Positions 27,147 to 36,767 of a DNA stretch of 64,000 bases are shown here, in pieces. The notes under the pieces are model-generated. The model was not told the origin of the DNA. It did not search any database and was given only the letters and a program-made list of their open reading frames with translations. The stretch's first letter is position 1, and every line of letters begins with the position of its first letter. This stretch comes from JBBDMC01 sp963826055 (GTDB taxonomy: Bacteria; Pseudomonadota; Alphaproteobacteria; Rhizobiales; Kaistiaceae): positions 124,001-188,000 of the forward strand of contig CAWGVO010000018.1 of assembly GCA_963826055.1 (NCBI GenBank). The letters run 5' to 3'. The position numbers and the translations under genes are program-made.

Positions 27147-27230
27147 ACCGACCACGAGGTCCGGTGCGCGCGTCAGGCGCTTCGCCGACGCAGTTCAGCC
27201 GCGATCGTGTGAACATTACCAGAGGAACCG

Positions 27231-27779
27231 ATGGACATCGCTGAGCTTTCGCCGCGCATGCAAGGCGCCGTCGCCGTCCTCAAGAGCGAACTGGCAGGGC
27301 TGAGGACCGGCCGGGCATCGATCAGCCTGATCGAGCCGATCCATGTCGACGCATACGGTTCGGCCATGCCGATCAACCAACTGGCGACGATCAGTGTGCC
27401 GGAGCCGCGTATGCTGTCCGTGCAGGTGTGGGACAAATCGGTCGTGCAGGCGGTCGACCGGGCGATCCGCGAAGCCAATCTCGGCCTCAATCCGATCGTC
27501 GAAGGTACGCTGCTGCGCATTCCGATCCCGGACCTGACGGCGGAACGGCGCCAGGAGCTGGCCAAGGTGGCGCATAAATACGCCGAGCAGGCGCGGGTTG
27601 CGGTCCGTCACGTGCGCCGCGACGGCCTCGACCATCTCAAGAAGGAAGAGAAGGACGGTCGCATCGGGCAGGACGAGCACCATCATCTCGCCGAGCAGAT
27701 CCAGAAGATGACCGACGAAACGATCTCCGAGATCGACCAAATCCTGGCGGCCAAGGAAATCGAAATCACCCAGGTGTGA
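27231..27779 (+). CDS. frr: Ribosome-recycling factor
   Basis: Releases ribosomes from mRNA after termination together with EF-G. The 182 residues have the expected start RMQGAVAVLKSELAGLRTGR, the central INQLATISVPEPRMLSVQVWD and LPDLTAERRQEL-like region, and a helical C-terminal arm. AGAGGAA lies eight bases before the ATG. The stop overlaps the GTG of uppS. Confidence 0.97.
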   Translation: MDIAELSPRMQGAVAVLKSELAGLRTGRASISLIEPIHVDAYGSAMPINQLATISVPEPRMLSVQVWDKSVVQAVDRAIREANLGLNPIVEGTLLRIPIPDLTAERRQELAKVAHKYAEQARVAVRHVRRDGLDHLKKEEKDGRIGQDEHHHLAEQIQKMTDETISEIDQILAAKEIEITQV

Positions 27780-28568
27780 ACGGGGAGCAAGCCGACCGGG
27801 CCATGTCCATGCTTGCCGATCAAAGGGCAGTTGCGGCAACGCCGGGCGGCGGCGAGATGCCTCGCCACGTGGCGATCATCATGGACGGCAACGGCCGCTG
27901 GGCGCGGGAACGCGGGCTGCCGCGCGGCGAAGGGCATCGGCGCGGCGTCGAGGCGGTCCGCCAGACGGTGCGGGCCGTCTACGAGCTTGGTATCAAGCAC
28001 CTGACGCTGTTCAGCTTCTCGTCGGAGAACTGGTCGCGGCCGCAGGCCGAGGTCGACTTCCTGTTCGGCCTGTTCCGGCTCTACATCCGGCGCGACGTTT
28101 CCGAGTTGCACGCCCAGGGGGTCCGCATCAACGTGATCGGCAAGCGTGAAGGGTTGCCTGCCGACATGCTGGGCATGATCGAGGAAAGCGAGGCGCTGAC
28201 CAAGGGCAACAACAACCTCGAGCTGGTCCTCGCCTTCAATTACGGCAGCCGCGACGAGATCGCCAGGGCCGCGCGCGCCATCGGCCGCGAGGTCCGCGAC
28301 GGTCGTCTCGATCCCGAAGCGATCGACGAGGCGGTTGTCGCCGCGCACCTCGACACCGCGAGCTTTCCCCGACCCCGACCTCGTCATCCGCACCAGCGGG
28401 GAATCGCGCCTCAGCAACTTCCTGCTGTGGCAATCGGCATACGCGGAACTGGTCTTCCTTCCCGTCTACTGGCCGGATTTCGGCAAGGAAACGCTCAACG
28501 GCGCCATTGCCGAGTTTGCCCGGCGCTCGCGGCGCTACGGCGGCCTCGAAGAGCGGGGGAGCGCTTGA
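27776..28568 (+). CDS. uppS: Isoprenyl (undecaprenyl diphosphate) synthase (apparent frameshift)
   Basis: cis-Prenyltransferase making the C55 carrier lipid for peptidoglycan and O-antigen. The N-terminal motif HVAIIMDGNGRWA contains the catalytic aspartate (D37 from the GTG start), followed by GHRRGVEAVRQ. After about base 28362 the frame slips by one base in a TTTCCCC run. The conserved end PDPDLVIRTSGESRLSNFLL then continues to the stop at 28568. About 263 residues result. The GTG at 27776 couples to frr; an ATG at 27803 is an alternative start nine codons later. Confidence 0.93.
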
Positions 28569-29408
28569 ACGCCAGCCGCGCCGCCGACCGGAGCGAGGCG
28601 ATGTCGACGCTCGGACGTGACGTTGCGGCGCGGGTCGGAGCGGCGGTCGTGCTGGCGGTGCTGGCGCTGGCCGGCGCATGGCTCGGCGGCTGGGTGGCGA
28701 CGATCATCGTCGCAGTCGCGGTCGTCGTCGTCTTCGCGGAATGGATTGGCGTGACGGGGGAAGCGGCCTGGCCGGACGCGATCTTCACCGCTCGCGCTGG
28801 CGGCGGCGGTCGATCGCGACCGGAGCGGGGCTTGCCATTGCCGGGCTCGGGATCGTGGGGCTCGCCATGGCGGGTGCCGCGGTCACCGGCCGTGTCTGGC
28901 GTCTCGTCGGCGTCGCGTACGCGGCGACGCTGGGTCTCAGCCTGGTGGTGCTGCGGCTCACGCCCGAACACGGCCTGGCGGCGGTCATCGTGCTCTTCGC
29001 CGTCGTCTGGGGGACCGACACGGGCGCCTACTTCGCCGGCCGGCTGATCGGCGGGCCGAAGCTATGGCCGCGGGTCTCGCCCAAGAAGACCTGGGCCGGG
29101 GCCGTCGGCGGCCTCGTCGCCGGCATCGTGGCGGGGCTTGTCGCCGCCGTGCTTGTCGGCGTTCCGCTGAGCCGCGACGCTGCTCATTGTCGCCACCGCC
29201 CTGGCTGTGGCCTCGCAGGCCGGCGACCTGTTCGAATCGGCGGTCAAGCGCCGGTTCGGCGCCAAGGACTCCGGCCGCCTGATTCCGGGCCATGGCGGCC
29301 TGATGGACCGGGTCGACGGGCTCACGTTCGCGGCGGGGCTGGCAGCGGTCATCGGCAGCCTGCACGAGCGGGATGGGCCACGCCTCGACGGGGCTGGTGC
29401 AATGGTGA
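28565..29408 (+). CDS. cdsA: Phosphatidate cytidylyltransferase (several apparent frameshifts)
   Basis: Membrane enzyme that makes CDP-diacylglycerol from phosphatidate and CTP. It starts at TTG 28565, overlapping uppS, or at ATG 28601. Hydrophobic helices are read in one frame to about 28790, then in a second (AIAGLGIVGLAMAGAAVTG through the VGGLVAGIVAGLVAA helix) to about 29175. The family signature SAVKRRFGAKDSGRLIPGHG lies in a third. The end is probably GLVQW with stop TGA at 29406, reached by another slip near 29370. Corrected length is about 281 residues. The frame that runs on from CdsA into Dxr is an artefact of these slips. Confidence 0.85.
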
Positions 29409-30626
29409 CGCACGGCGCAACAGCGATGCGCCGCCCTGCGGCGGCGGCCGACGTGCGCAGGATCACCATCCTCGGCGCCACCGGCTCGATCGGTATGAGC
29501 ACGCTCGACGTGATCGCAGCGCGTCCCGATGCCTACGCCGTGGAGGCGGTGACGGCGAAGACCAACGCGGCGAAGCTCGCCGCGATCGCGCTGAAAGCCG
29601 GCGCGCGGCGCGCCGTGATCGCCGACCCTGCCGCCTACCGCGACCTCAAGGATGCGCTCGCCGGCAGCGGAATCGACGCGGCGGCCGGCGACGCGGCGGT
29701 GGTCGAGGCGGCGACGCAACCGGCCGATCTGGTGGTGGCGGCGATCGTCGGCGCGGCGGGGCTTGCCCCGACCTATGCGGCCGTGACCGCGGGCACGCGC
29801 GTGGCGCTCGCCAACAAGGAGTGCCTGGTCTCGGCCGGGGACCTGTTCGTGCGGGCCGCCGCGGCCGCCGAAATCACCATCCTGCCGGTCGATTCGGAGC
29901 ACAACGCGATCTTCCAGATCCTCGACCGCACGGCGCGCCGAGGACGTGGAGCGCATCATCATCACGGCGTCGGGCGGGCCGTTCCGCAATTCGTCGCTGG
30001 CGGAGATGGCGGCCGCGACGCCGGCGCAGGCGCTGAAGCACCCGAACTGGTCGATGGGGCCGAAGATCACCATCAATTCCGCGACCATGATGAACAAAGG
30101 CCTCGAACTCATTGAAGCGCATTATCTTTTTGGCGCTTCCGCCGACCAACTCGAGGTGCTCGTCCATCCCCAGTCGATCGTCCACGGGATGGTCGCGTTC
30201 CGCGACGGGGCGGTGCTTGCCGCCATGGGGCCGCCGGACATGCGAGCGCCGATCGCCCATTGCCTCGCCTGGCCCGAGCGGAGCCCGGTGGCGGCGAGCC
30301 CGCTGGACCTTGCCGCTCTCGGGTCGCTGACCTTCGAGAAGCCGGACGTGGCCCGGTTCCCGGCCCTCCGCATCGCCCCGGCGGCCCTTGCGGCGGGCGG
30401 CTGGGCGACCAACATCCTGAGCGCCGCCAACGAGGTGGCGGTCGCCTCTTTCCTTGCCGGCAGGATCGGTTTCCTTCAAATTGCCGAAATAGTGGAAGAG
30501 ACGATCGAGCGCGCCGGGTCGGCGGCGTCGGCAGAGGCGCCGGCGACCATCGAGGAGGCGATCGCTCTCGACCGTGAGGGCCGGCGCATCGCCGCCGCCC
30601 TTGCCGATCGCGGCTTGGTGGCCTGA
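29402..30626 (+). CDS. dxr: 1-deoxy-D-xylulose 5-phosphate reductoisomerase (apparent frameshift)
   Basis: Second step of the MEP isoprenoid pathway, NADPH-dependent. The N-terminal Rossmann motif ILGATGSIGMSTLDV, ALANKECLVSAG and the metal site VDSEHNAIFQ are in one frame. Near 29940 the frame changes and ERIIITASGGPFRN, KHPNWSMGPKITINSATMMN and VLVHPQSIVHGMV follow. Corrected length is about 408 residues. The ATG at 29402 overlaps the proposed cdsA stop by seven bases. It supplies precursors for the UppS product in the same transcript. Confidence 0.94.
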
Positions 30627-30651
30627 GGGCCGGAAGGAGAGACACATCGGC

Positions 30652-31797
30652 ATGGGCGTGAGCACCATCTTCGGCGACGTCGGCTCGACGATTACCGGCT
30701 ATATCGTGCCGTTCCTGTTCGTGCTGACGATCGTCGTCTTTTTCCACGAACTCGGCCACTTCCTTGTCGCCCGGTGGTGCGGCGTGGCGGTCAAGGTGTT
30801 CTCGATCGGGTTCGGGCCCGAGATCATCGGTTTCAACGACCGGAAGGGCACCCGCTGGCGGCTGTCGCTGATTCCCCTCGGCGGTTACGTCAAGTTCCTC
30901 GGTGACGAGAACGAGGCCGGCCTCGGCGATCACCGCGCCCTCGAGGCGCTGACACCGGACGAACGCAGAAAAGCCTTTGCCGGCAAGGGCGTGGCGGCGC
31001 GGGCGGCGATCGTGGCGGCCGGCCCGGTGGCCAATTTCCTGCTCGCCATCGCCATTTTCACGGCGGTTTTCACCATTCACGGCCGCGACATCATGACCGC
31101 CCAGGTCGACAGCGTCGTGCCGGGCAGCCCCGCGGCGGCGGCAGGGTTCGAGCCGGGCGACATCGTCAAATCCATCGATGGCAGGCCGATCGGCAACTTC
31201 ACCGACCTGCAGCGCATCGTCTCGGTGAACGCCAACGACACGCTGACGATCGTGGTGCAACGCGGTGACCAGAAACTGACGCTCAAGGCGGCGCCGACGC
31301 TGCAAAACGTGACCGACCAGTTCGGCAACGACCATCGCGTCGGGGTGCTGGGTATTTCGCGGAATTCCACCGCCGCCGACGTCATTACGGAACGGTATTC
31401 GCTGCCGCGCGCGGCGGTGCTGGCGACCCAGGAGACCTGGTTCGTGGTGACGCGGACGCTTTCCTACCTGGGAGCGGTCGTCACCGGACGCGAATCAGCC
31501 GACCAGCTCGGCGGGCCGATCCGGGTCGCGGAGGTCTCCGCCCAGGTCGCTACCCTCGGATTCGTCGCCCTCATCAACCTCGCCGCGATCCTGTCGATCA
31601 GCATCGGGCTGATCAACCTCTTCCCGATTCCGATGCTGGATGGCGGTCATCTGCTGTTTTTCGGGGTAGAGGCGGCGCGCGGGCGGCCGCTCAGCGACCG
31701 GGTCCAGGAAATCGGCTTCCGCATCGGTTTCGCGGCGGTGGTGATGTTAATGATTTTTGCAACCTGGAACGACATTATTCATTTGAGTTCCTTGTGA
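30652..31797 (+). CDS. rseP: Site-2 zinc metalloprotease RseP
   Basis: Intramembrane protease that in E. coli cleaves the anti-sigma factor RseA in envelope stress. The 381 residues from ATG 30652 contain the zinc motif HELGH (32-36) in the first helix, a periplasmic PDZ domain (about 120-205; AAAAGFEPGDIVKSIDGRPI), and the third zinc ligand in PIPMLDGGHLLF near the C terminus. GGAAGGAGA lies upstream; the longer frame from 30574 overlaps dxr and is less likely. Only one PDZ domain is evident. Confidence 0.94.
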   Translation: MGVSTIFGDVGSTITGYIVPFLFVLTIVVFFHELGHFLVARWCGVAVKVFSIGFGPEIIGFNDRKGTRWRLSLIPLGGYVKFLGDENEAGLGDHRALEALTPDERRKAFAGKGVAARAAIVAAGPVANFLLAIAIFTAVFTIHGRDIMTAQVDSVVPGSPAAAAGFEPGDIVKSIDGRPIGNFTDLQRIVSVNANDTLTIVVQRGDQKLTLKAAPTLQNVTDQFGNDHRVGVLGISRNSTAADVITERYSLPRAAVLATQETWFVVTRTLSYLGAVVTGRESADQLGGPIRVAEVSAQVATLGFVALINLAAILSISIGLINLFPIPMLDGGHLLFFGVEAARGRPLSDRVQEIGFRIGFAAVVMLMIFATWNDIIHLSSL

Positions 31798-31927
31798 AAT
31801 AAGGCTTCCATGCGTGTCGCAACGGCAACGCCGGGCGAGATTCGCTACGGGGACTTCGGGGTGCGCCTTGCGGGGATCGGAAAAGCCTGTAAATCTCTCG
31901 GTTCTAGGGCTTTCGGGGGCGAATCCG

Positions 31928-31944
31928 CCCGCTGCGATAGCGGG
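31928..31944. other. Short inverted repeat upstream of bamA
   Basis: CCCGCT and AGCGGG flank a five-base loop in the 178-base gap between rseP and bamA. No T run follows, so it is not a clear terminator. It may be a leader hairpin, or incidental in GC-rich DNA. No convincing promoter was identified in this gap. Confidence 0.3.
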
Positions 31945-31975
31945 TGGTCGAGGTAGGCATAGGCATTAAGGCAAA

Positions 31976-34367
31976 ATGCATTCATTGGTGACTTTCGCCC
32001 GCAGAGTGGCGTTTGCGGCTGTCCTGGCGGTGGCGGCGACCGCACCAGTGACGGTTGTGCTGTCGATGCTGGCGCCGGCGGTAGCCGAGGCGGCGGTTGC
32101 CTCAAGCATCGCGGTCAAGGGCAACCAGCGCATCGAGGCGGCGACGATCAAGACCTACCTGACCATCAAACCGGGCAAGTCATACACCGCGGAAGACGTC
32201 GACAATTCGGTCAAGGCGCTCTACGGCACCAGCCTGTTCTCCGACGTTTCGATCGTGCAGCAGGGCAGCGTTCTGGTCGTCACCGTCGCTGAAAGCCCGG
32301 TGATCAACTCGATCGTCTTCGAGGGCAACAAGAAGATCAAATCGAGCGTCCTGATAACGATCATCACCCTGAAGACCAGGGGCGTGTTGACCGATGCCAA
32401 GCTGCAGACCGACATCAGCCGCATCAAGGACTATTACTCGACCAACGGGCGCAGTCAGGCTTACGTGACGGCCAAGATAACCGACCTTGGCGAGAACCGG
32501 GTCGACGTTCGCTTCCTGATCGACGAGGGCGACAAGACCGGGGTCGCCGCCATCACGTTCGTCGGGCAACGACGCCTTCTCCTCGTCGCGGCTGAGCCAC
32601 ATCATCCTGACGCGACGGACGAACTGGCTGAGCTGGCTCAACCGAAAGGACGTCTACAGCCAGGACAAGCTGCGGGCGGACGAGGACGCACTGAGGACGT
32701 TCTACCTGTCGCACGGCTATGCCGACTTCCAGGTGCTTGACGCGCACGCCGATTTCGACGAGGCGAAGGGCAAATACTACGTCACCTTCACGCTCGACGA
32801 AGGACCGAAATACACCTACGGCAAGATCGACGTGGATTCGTCGATCGCTGGCGTCAACTCCGTCTCGCTTGGCAAGCTGCTGCGCACCCGGGCCGGCAAG
32901 ACCTTCAATTCGACAGAGGTGCAGAAGACGGTCGAGGACCTGACCGTCGAGCTGTCCCGGCTGGGATACGTTTTCGCGGTGGTGTCGCCGCGCGGGGACC
33001 GCGACTACAGCAACCATATCATCGCCATCACGTACGTGATCGACGAGGGGCCGCGCGCCTACATCGAACGCATCGAGATCCGCGGCAACACGAAGACGCG
33101 TGACTACGTCATTCGCCGCGAGTTCGAGATCGCCGAGGGCGACGCCTACAATCGCGTCCTGATCGACAAGGCCCAGCGCAATCTCCAGGGCCTCGGGTAT
33201 TTCAAGACCGTGGACATCACGACCCACCAGGGCTCGGCGCCAGACAAGGTGGTGGTCGTCGTCGATGTCCAGGAGCAGGCGACGGGATCGCTCTCGGTGG
33301 CCGCCGGCGTGTCGAGTACGCAGGGCGTGGTGGCGGAACTGTCGCTGGACGAAGCGAATTTCCTCGGCCGCGGGCAGCACGTCAGGATTTCGTTCGGCGG
33401 CGGCAAGAACGACCGGACGTTCAATATCGCGTTCAGCGACCCGTACTTCCTCGGCTATCACATGTCGGCGGGGTTCAATATCTACCGTAACACCTCGACG
33501 CCATCGGCATTGCGTCCGCTGGGCACGACCTCGACGGGCGGCGGCCTGACGCTTGGTCTGCCGCTCACCGATGCCCTGTCGCTGTCGTTGAACTATCGGC
33601 TGGCGCAGGATCTGCGCAGCGGCATCGCGGCCTGCGATCCCGGCGGAGCGGGCACCGTTACCGGGTGTTACTTCAAGTCCAGTCCGGCCGGAAACAGCTC
33701 GCGGCTGACATCGATGGCCGGTTACGCGCTGCAGTATTCAACGATCGACGACTACGTGAACCCGCATGACGGCCTCTTCCTGAGGTTTGCTCAGGACTTC
33801 GCGGGTCTCGGCGGCAATGCCCGCTACATCCGCAGCGTCGCCGATGCGCGCTTCTATCACACGATCGGCGCGAAGACGGACATCGTCGGGCTGGTGGAGG
33901 CGTCGGCGGGCAATATCACCGGCCTCGGCCAGGCGGTGGAGGTCGTCAACAATTTCTACAAGGGCGGCGAGACCGTCCGCGGCTTCGCGCCTTTCGGGTA
34001 CGGACCGCGCGACACGAGCAGTTGCGTGGGCGCCGGCTGCGGAATGGCAATCGGCGGCAAGAACTACTGGTCGGCGACGGCGGAAGTGCAGTTCCCGTTG
34101 CCGGTCGTTCCGCCCGATCTCGGCCTGCGGGGGGCGCTCTTCGCCGATGCCGGCATGTTGTGGGGCTTCGACACCGGGGCAATCGGCACCCCGATCAGCG
34201 GCACGGTCAGCACGGCGAGCGATATGACGTTGCGCGCGTCGGTTGGCGGGTCGATCCTGTGGGCCTCGCCGATCGGCAACCTCAGGTTCGATTGCGCGGC
34301 CGTGGTGAGCAAGGCTGCCTACGACAAGACGCAGACCTGCCGGGTCGGCGCCGGCGCGACCTTCTGA
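31976..34367 (+). CDS. bamA: Outer-membrane protein assembly factor BamA (apparent frameshift)
   Basis: Omp85-family protein that folds beta-barrels into the outer membrane. A signal peptide ends near AVAEA (about residue 38), followed by five POTRA domains and the barrel. The loop-6 motif VRGF and the C-terminal aromatic residue (GATF) are present. The frame slips at 32564-32566 in a GGG run; one base removed gives FVGNDAFSSSRLSHIIL and a product of about 797 residues, normal for the family. In many relatives skp and lpxD follow, but here the next gene is fabZ after 225 non-coding bases. Confidence 0.94.
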
Positions 34368-34592
34368 CAAGCCGTCCGTCCGGCGGTCTCTCTCGCGCGC
34401 GTCGCCTTAGGCACTGTCGCCTCGACCGTGGCCCGGTTTGGCGGCCTCTTGGCCTGTCGCGATGATCGACAATCATGACGAGATCGGTCAAAACCGTGTC
34501 CCGGCCAACTTCGGCGGCAGGGCGGGCTTTGAGTCAGGCAGGTGTTCCGCCGGCCGGCGACGTTAGGACAGACGAGACAAGGGAGGCGGCCG

Positions 34593-35063
34593 ATGGATGA
34601 CAAGGCGACGACCTTGCAGTCGTTCGACATCCAGCGAATTTTTCAACTGCTGCCGCACCGGTACCCTTTCCTGCTGATCGATCGCATTGTCGAGGTGAAC
34701 GGCGACCAGGCGGCCGTCGGCATCAAGTCGGTCACGGTCAACGAGCCTTTTTTCGAGGGGCACTTCCCGGGCATGCCGATCATGCCCGGTGTGCTGCTGA
34801 TCGAAGGCATGGCGCAGACGGCGGGCGCCATTTGCGCCGCCCATCTCGGGCTGACGACGCCGACGGCGGTCTACTTCACCACCATCGACCAGGCCAAATT
34901 CCGCAAGCCGGTCATTCCCGGTTCAACGGTGACCTATCACGTTCAGAAGCTTCGCCATCGCGGCAGCATCTGGAAGTACCGCGCCGAGGCGCGGGTGGAC
35001 GGTGTCAAGGTGGCCGAAGCCGTCATCAGCGCCATGATCGGCAGTGAGAAGCCGTCCGCATGA
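34593..35063 (+). CDS. fabZ: 3-hydroxyacyl-[acyl-carrier-protein] dehydratase FabZ
   Basis: Hot-dog fold dehydratase of fatty acid elongation. The 156 residues contain HRYPFLLIDR and the active-site segment GHFPGMPIMPGVLLIEGMAQ, giving H57 and E71. I chose the ATG at 34593 because GGGAGG lies seven bases upstream; the frame extends to 34542 without conserved residues. It overlaps lpxA by four bases. FabZ and LpxA compete for 3-hydroxyacyl-ACP, which is the usual reason given for their linkage. Confidence 0.97.
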   Translation: MDDKATTLQSFDIQRIFQLLPHRYPFLLIDRIVEVNGDQAAVGIKSVTVNEPFFEGHFPGMPIMPGVLLIEGMAQTAGAICAAHLGLTTPTAVYFTTIDQAKFRKPVIPGSTVTYHVQKLRHRGSIWKYRAEARVDGVKVAEAVISAMIGSEKPSA

Positions 35064-35869
35064 AAAGAATTCATCCGACTGCGGTCGTTGAAGACGGCGC
35101 CCGCATCGGTGGCGAGGTCACGATCGGGCCATACTCGGTGATCGGCGCCGACGTGTGCATCGAGGACGGCGTGCTGCTGGAATCCCACGTCATCGTCGGC
35201 GGACAAACCACGATTGGCGCGCGCACGCGGATTTCGCCGTTCGTTGCTATCGGCGGCGAGGCACAGGATCTCTCATACAAGGGTGAAAAGAGCGGTATCG
35301 TCATCGGCCCCGATTGCATTATCCGCGAATACGCCACGATCCACCGCGGCACGGCCAGGGGGCGCGGCACGACGACAGTCGGCGCCCATTGCTTTCTGAT
35401 GATCGGCTCTCACGTTGCCCACGACTGCCTGGTGGGCGACCACGTTATCCTGACAAACCAATCCACGCTTGGGGGTCACACCGAAGTCGGTGATTACGCG
35501 ATTCTGGGGGGCCTGGCGGCGGTGCAGCAGCGCACGCGGGTGGGGGCGCATGCGTTTATCGGCGGTCTCACCGGGATCAACCGGGACGTCATTCCGTTCG
35601 CGATGGCTGTCGGCAACCGGGCCGGTCTCGCCGGCATCAACGTCAAAGGGCTGAGGCGGCGCGGCTTCGACAACGAAACGATCCATGCTCTGCACGCGGC
35701 GTACGAAGCCTTCTTCTCCTCCACCGGTCCAAGGGCGGATCGGCTCGAGCGACTGAGCGAGCAATTCGGACAGGTGCCGGCGGTTCAGCAGATGATCGCG
35801 TTCATCCGGGCGGCCGGCGAGCGTCCGATATGCCTGCCGCGCGAGCGGGGCAGCGAGGCGGATGCGTAG
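35060..35869 (+). CDS. lpxA: UDP-N-acetylglucosamine acyltransferase
   Basis: First enzyme of lipid A synthesis, transferring a 3-hydroxyacyl chain from ACP to UDP-GlcNAc. The 269 residues begin with hexapeptide repeats forming a left-handed beta-helix (IHPTAVVEDGARIGGEVTIG and so on) and include the catalytic-histidine region MIGSHVAHDCLVGDHV. A helical C-terminal domain follows from about 190. It overlaps fabZ by four bases and lpxI by eight bases. Confidence 0.97.
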   Translation: MKRIHPTAVVEDGARIGGEVTIGPYSVIGADVCIEDGVLLESHVIVGGQTTIGARTRISPFVAIGGEAQDLSYKGEKSGIVIGPDCIIREYATIHRGTARGRGTTTVGAHCFLMIGSHVAHDCLVGDHVILTNQSTLGGHTEVGDYAILGGLAAVQQRTRVGAHAFIGGLTGINRDVIPFAMAVGNRAGLAGINVKGLRRRGFDNETIHALHAAYEAFFSSTGPRADRLERLSEQFGQVPAVQQMIAFIRAAGERPICLPRERGSEADA

Positions 35870-36767
35870 CGATCCCGCGCGGCCGGCCGCGGCGCGGGCT
35901 GACGGGGAACCGCTGGCCATTCTCGCCGCCGGTGGCGCCCTGCCGGTGGAGGTGGCGGCCGCGGCGGCTGGGGCGGGACGTGCGGTCTTCGTCGTCGGGC
36001 TCGAGGGGATAGCCGACGAGCGGCTCAGGTCGTTTCCCCACGCCATGCTCAAATGGGGCCAGATCGGCCGCATGCTGGAGTTGATCGACAACCACGGCGC
36101 GCGCGACGTCGTGCTCATCGGTGCGGTCGACAGCCGTCCGGATTTCCGTGCCATCCGGGTCGACCTTGGAGCGGTCCGGCTGCTGCCGAAAATCGTGGCG
36201 GCGCTTGCCGGCGGCGGCGACGACACGGTGCTTGGTGCGCTGACCAAGCTGTTCGAAAATCAGGGTTATCGGGTCGTGGGTGCCCACGAAGTGGCACCGG
36301 GCCTTGTCGCCGAGCCCGGCGACATCGTCGGGTCGGCGTCGGCGGCGGGACGGGCCGACATCGCGCTCGCCATGCGGGCGGCGCGGCTCATCGGTACGCT
36401 CGACGGCGGGCAGGCGGCGGTGGCGGCCCAGTCGCGCGTGATCGCGGTCGAGGGTGCGGAAGGAACCGATGCGATGATCCGGCGCGTGGCGGAGCTGCGC
36501 CGCGGCGGGCGGCTCAAGTGGTCGGGCAGGATCGGGGTGCTCGCCAAGTGCAGCAAGCCGCAGCAGGACATCCGCGTCGACATGCCGACGATCGGGGCGC
36601 GGACGGTGGAGCTGGTGGCGGAAGCGGGACTGGCGGGCATCGTCATCGAGCCGCGGCGCGTGATGATCGCCGACCGGGCGGAGACGCTGGCGGCGGCGCG
36701 GCGGACGGGCACCTTCATTCTCGCCGAGGCCAGCGGCGACGAGCCGGGCGATCCCGGCGGCCGATGA
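35862..36767 (+). CDS. lpxI: UDP-2,3-diacylglucosamine pyrophosphatase LpxI
   Basis: Hydrolyses UDP-2,3-diacylglucosamine to lipid X, replacing LpxH in alphaproteobacteria. The 301 residues match the former DUF1009 family: an N-terminal Rossmann-like part (LAILAAGGALPVEVA) and a C-terminal domain with ALTKLFENQGYRVVGAHEV, the VIAVEGAEGTDAMIRR catalytic region and DMPTIGARTVELVAEAGLAG. It lies between lpxA and lpxB with overlaps on both sides, matching the pathway position. Confidence 0.95.
   Translation: MRSDPARPAAARADGEPLAILAAGGALPVEVAAAAAGAGRAVFVVGLEGIADERLRSFPHAMLKWGQIGRMLELIDNHGARDVVLIGAVDSRPDFRAIRVDLGAVRLLPKIVAALAGGGDDTVLGALTKLFENQGYRVVGAHEVAPGLVAEPGDIVGSASAAGRADIALAMRAARLIGTLDGGQAAVAAQSRVIAVEGAEGTDAMIRRVAELRRGGRLKWSGRIGVLAKCSKPQQDIRVDMPTIGARTVELVAEAGLAGIVIEPRRVMIADRAETLAAARRTGTFILAEASGDEPGDPGGR

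Noticed and set aside
24075..27155. Long minus-strand frames, for example 1026 residues opposite rpsB-tsf-pyrH and 813 residues opposite rnj (11228-13669)
   Set aside because: They are shadows of GC-rich plus-strand genes with no domains, and the translations are rich in Arg, His, Asp and Val as expected for antisense frames.
29207..30115. Apparent CdsA-Dxr fusion protein
   Set aside because: The shared frame arises because of indels in cdsA. A natural CdsA end (GLVQW, stop at 29406) and a separate dxr ATG at 29402 are visible.
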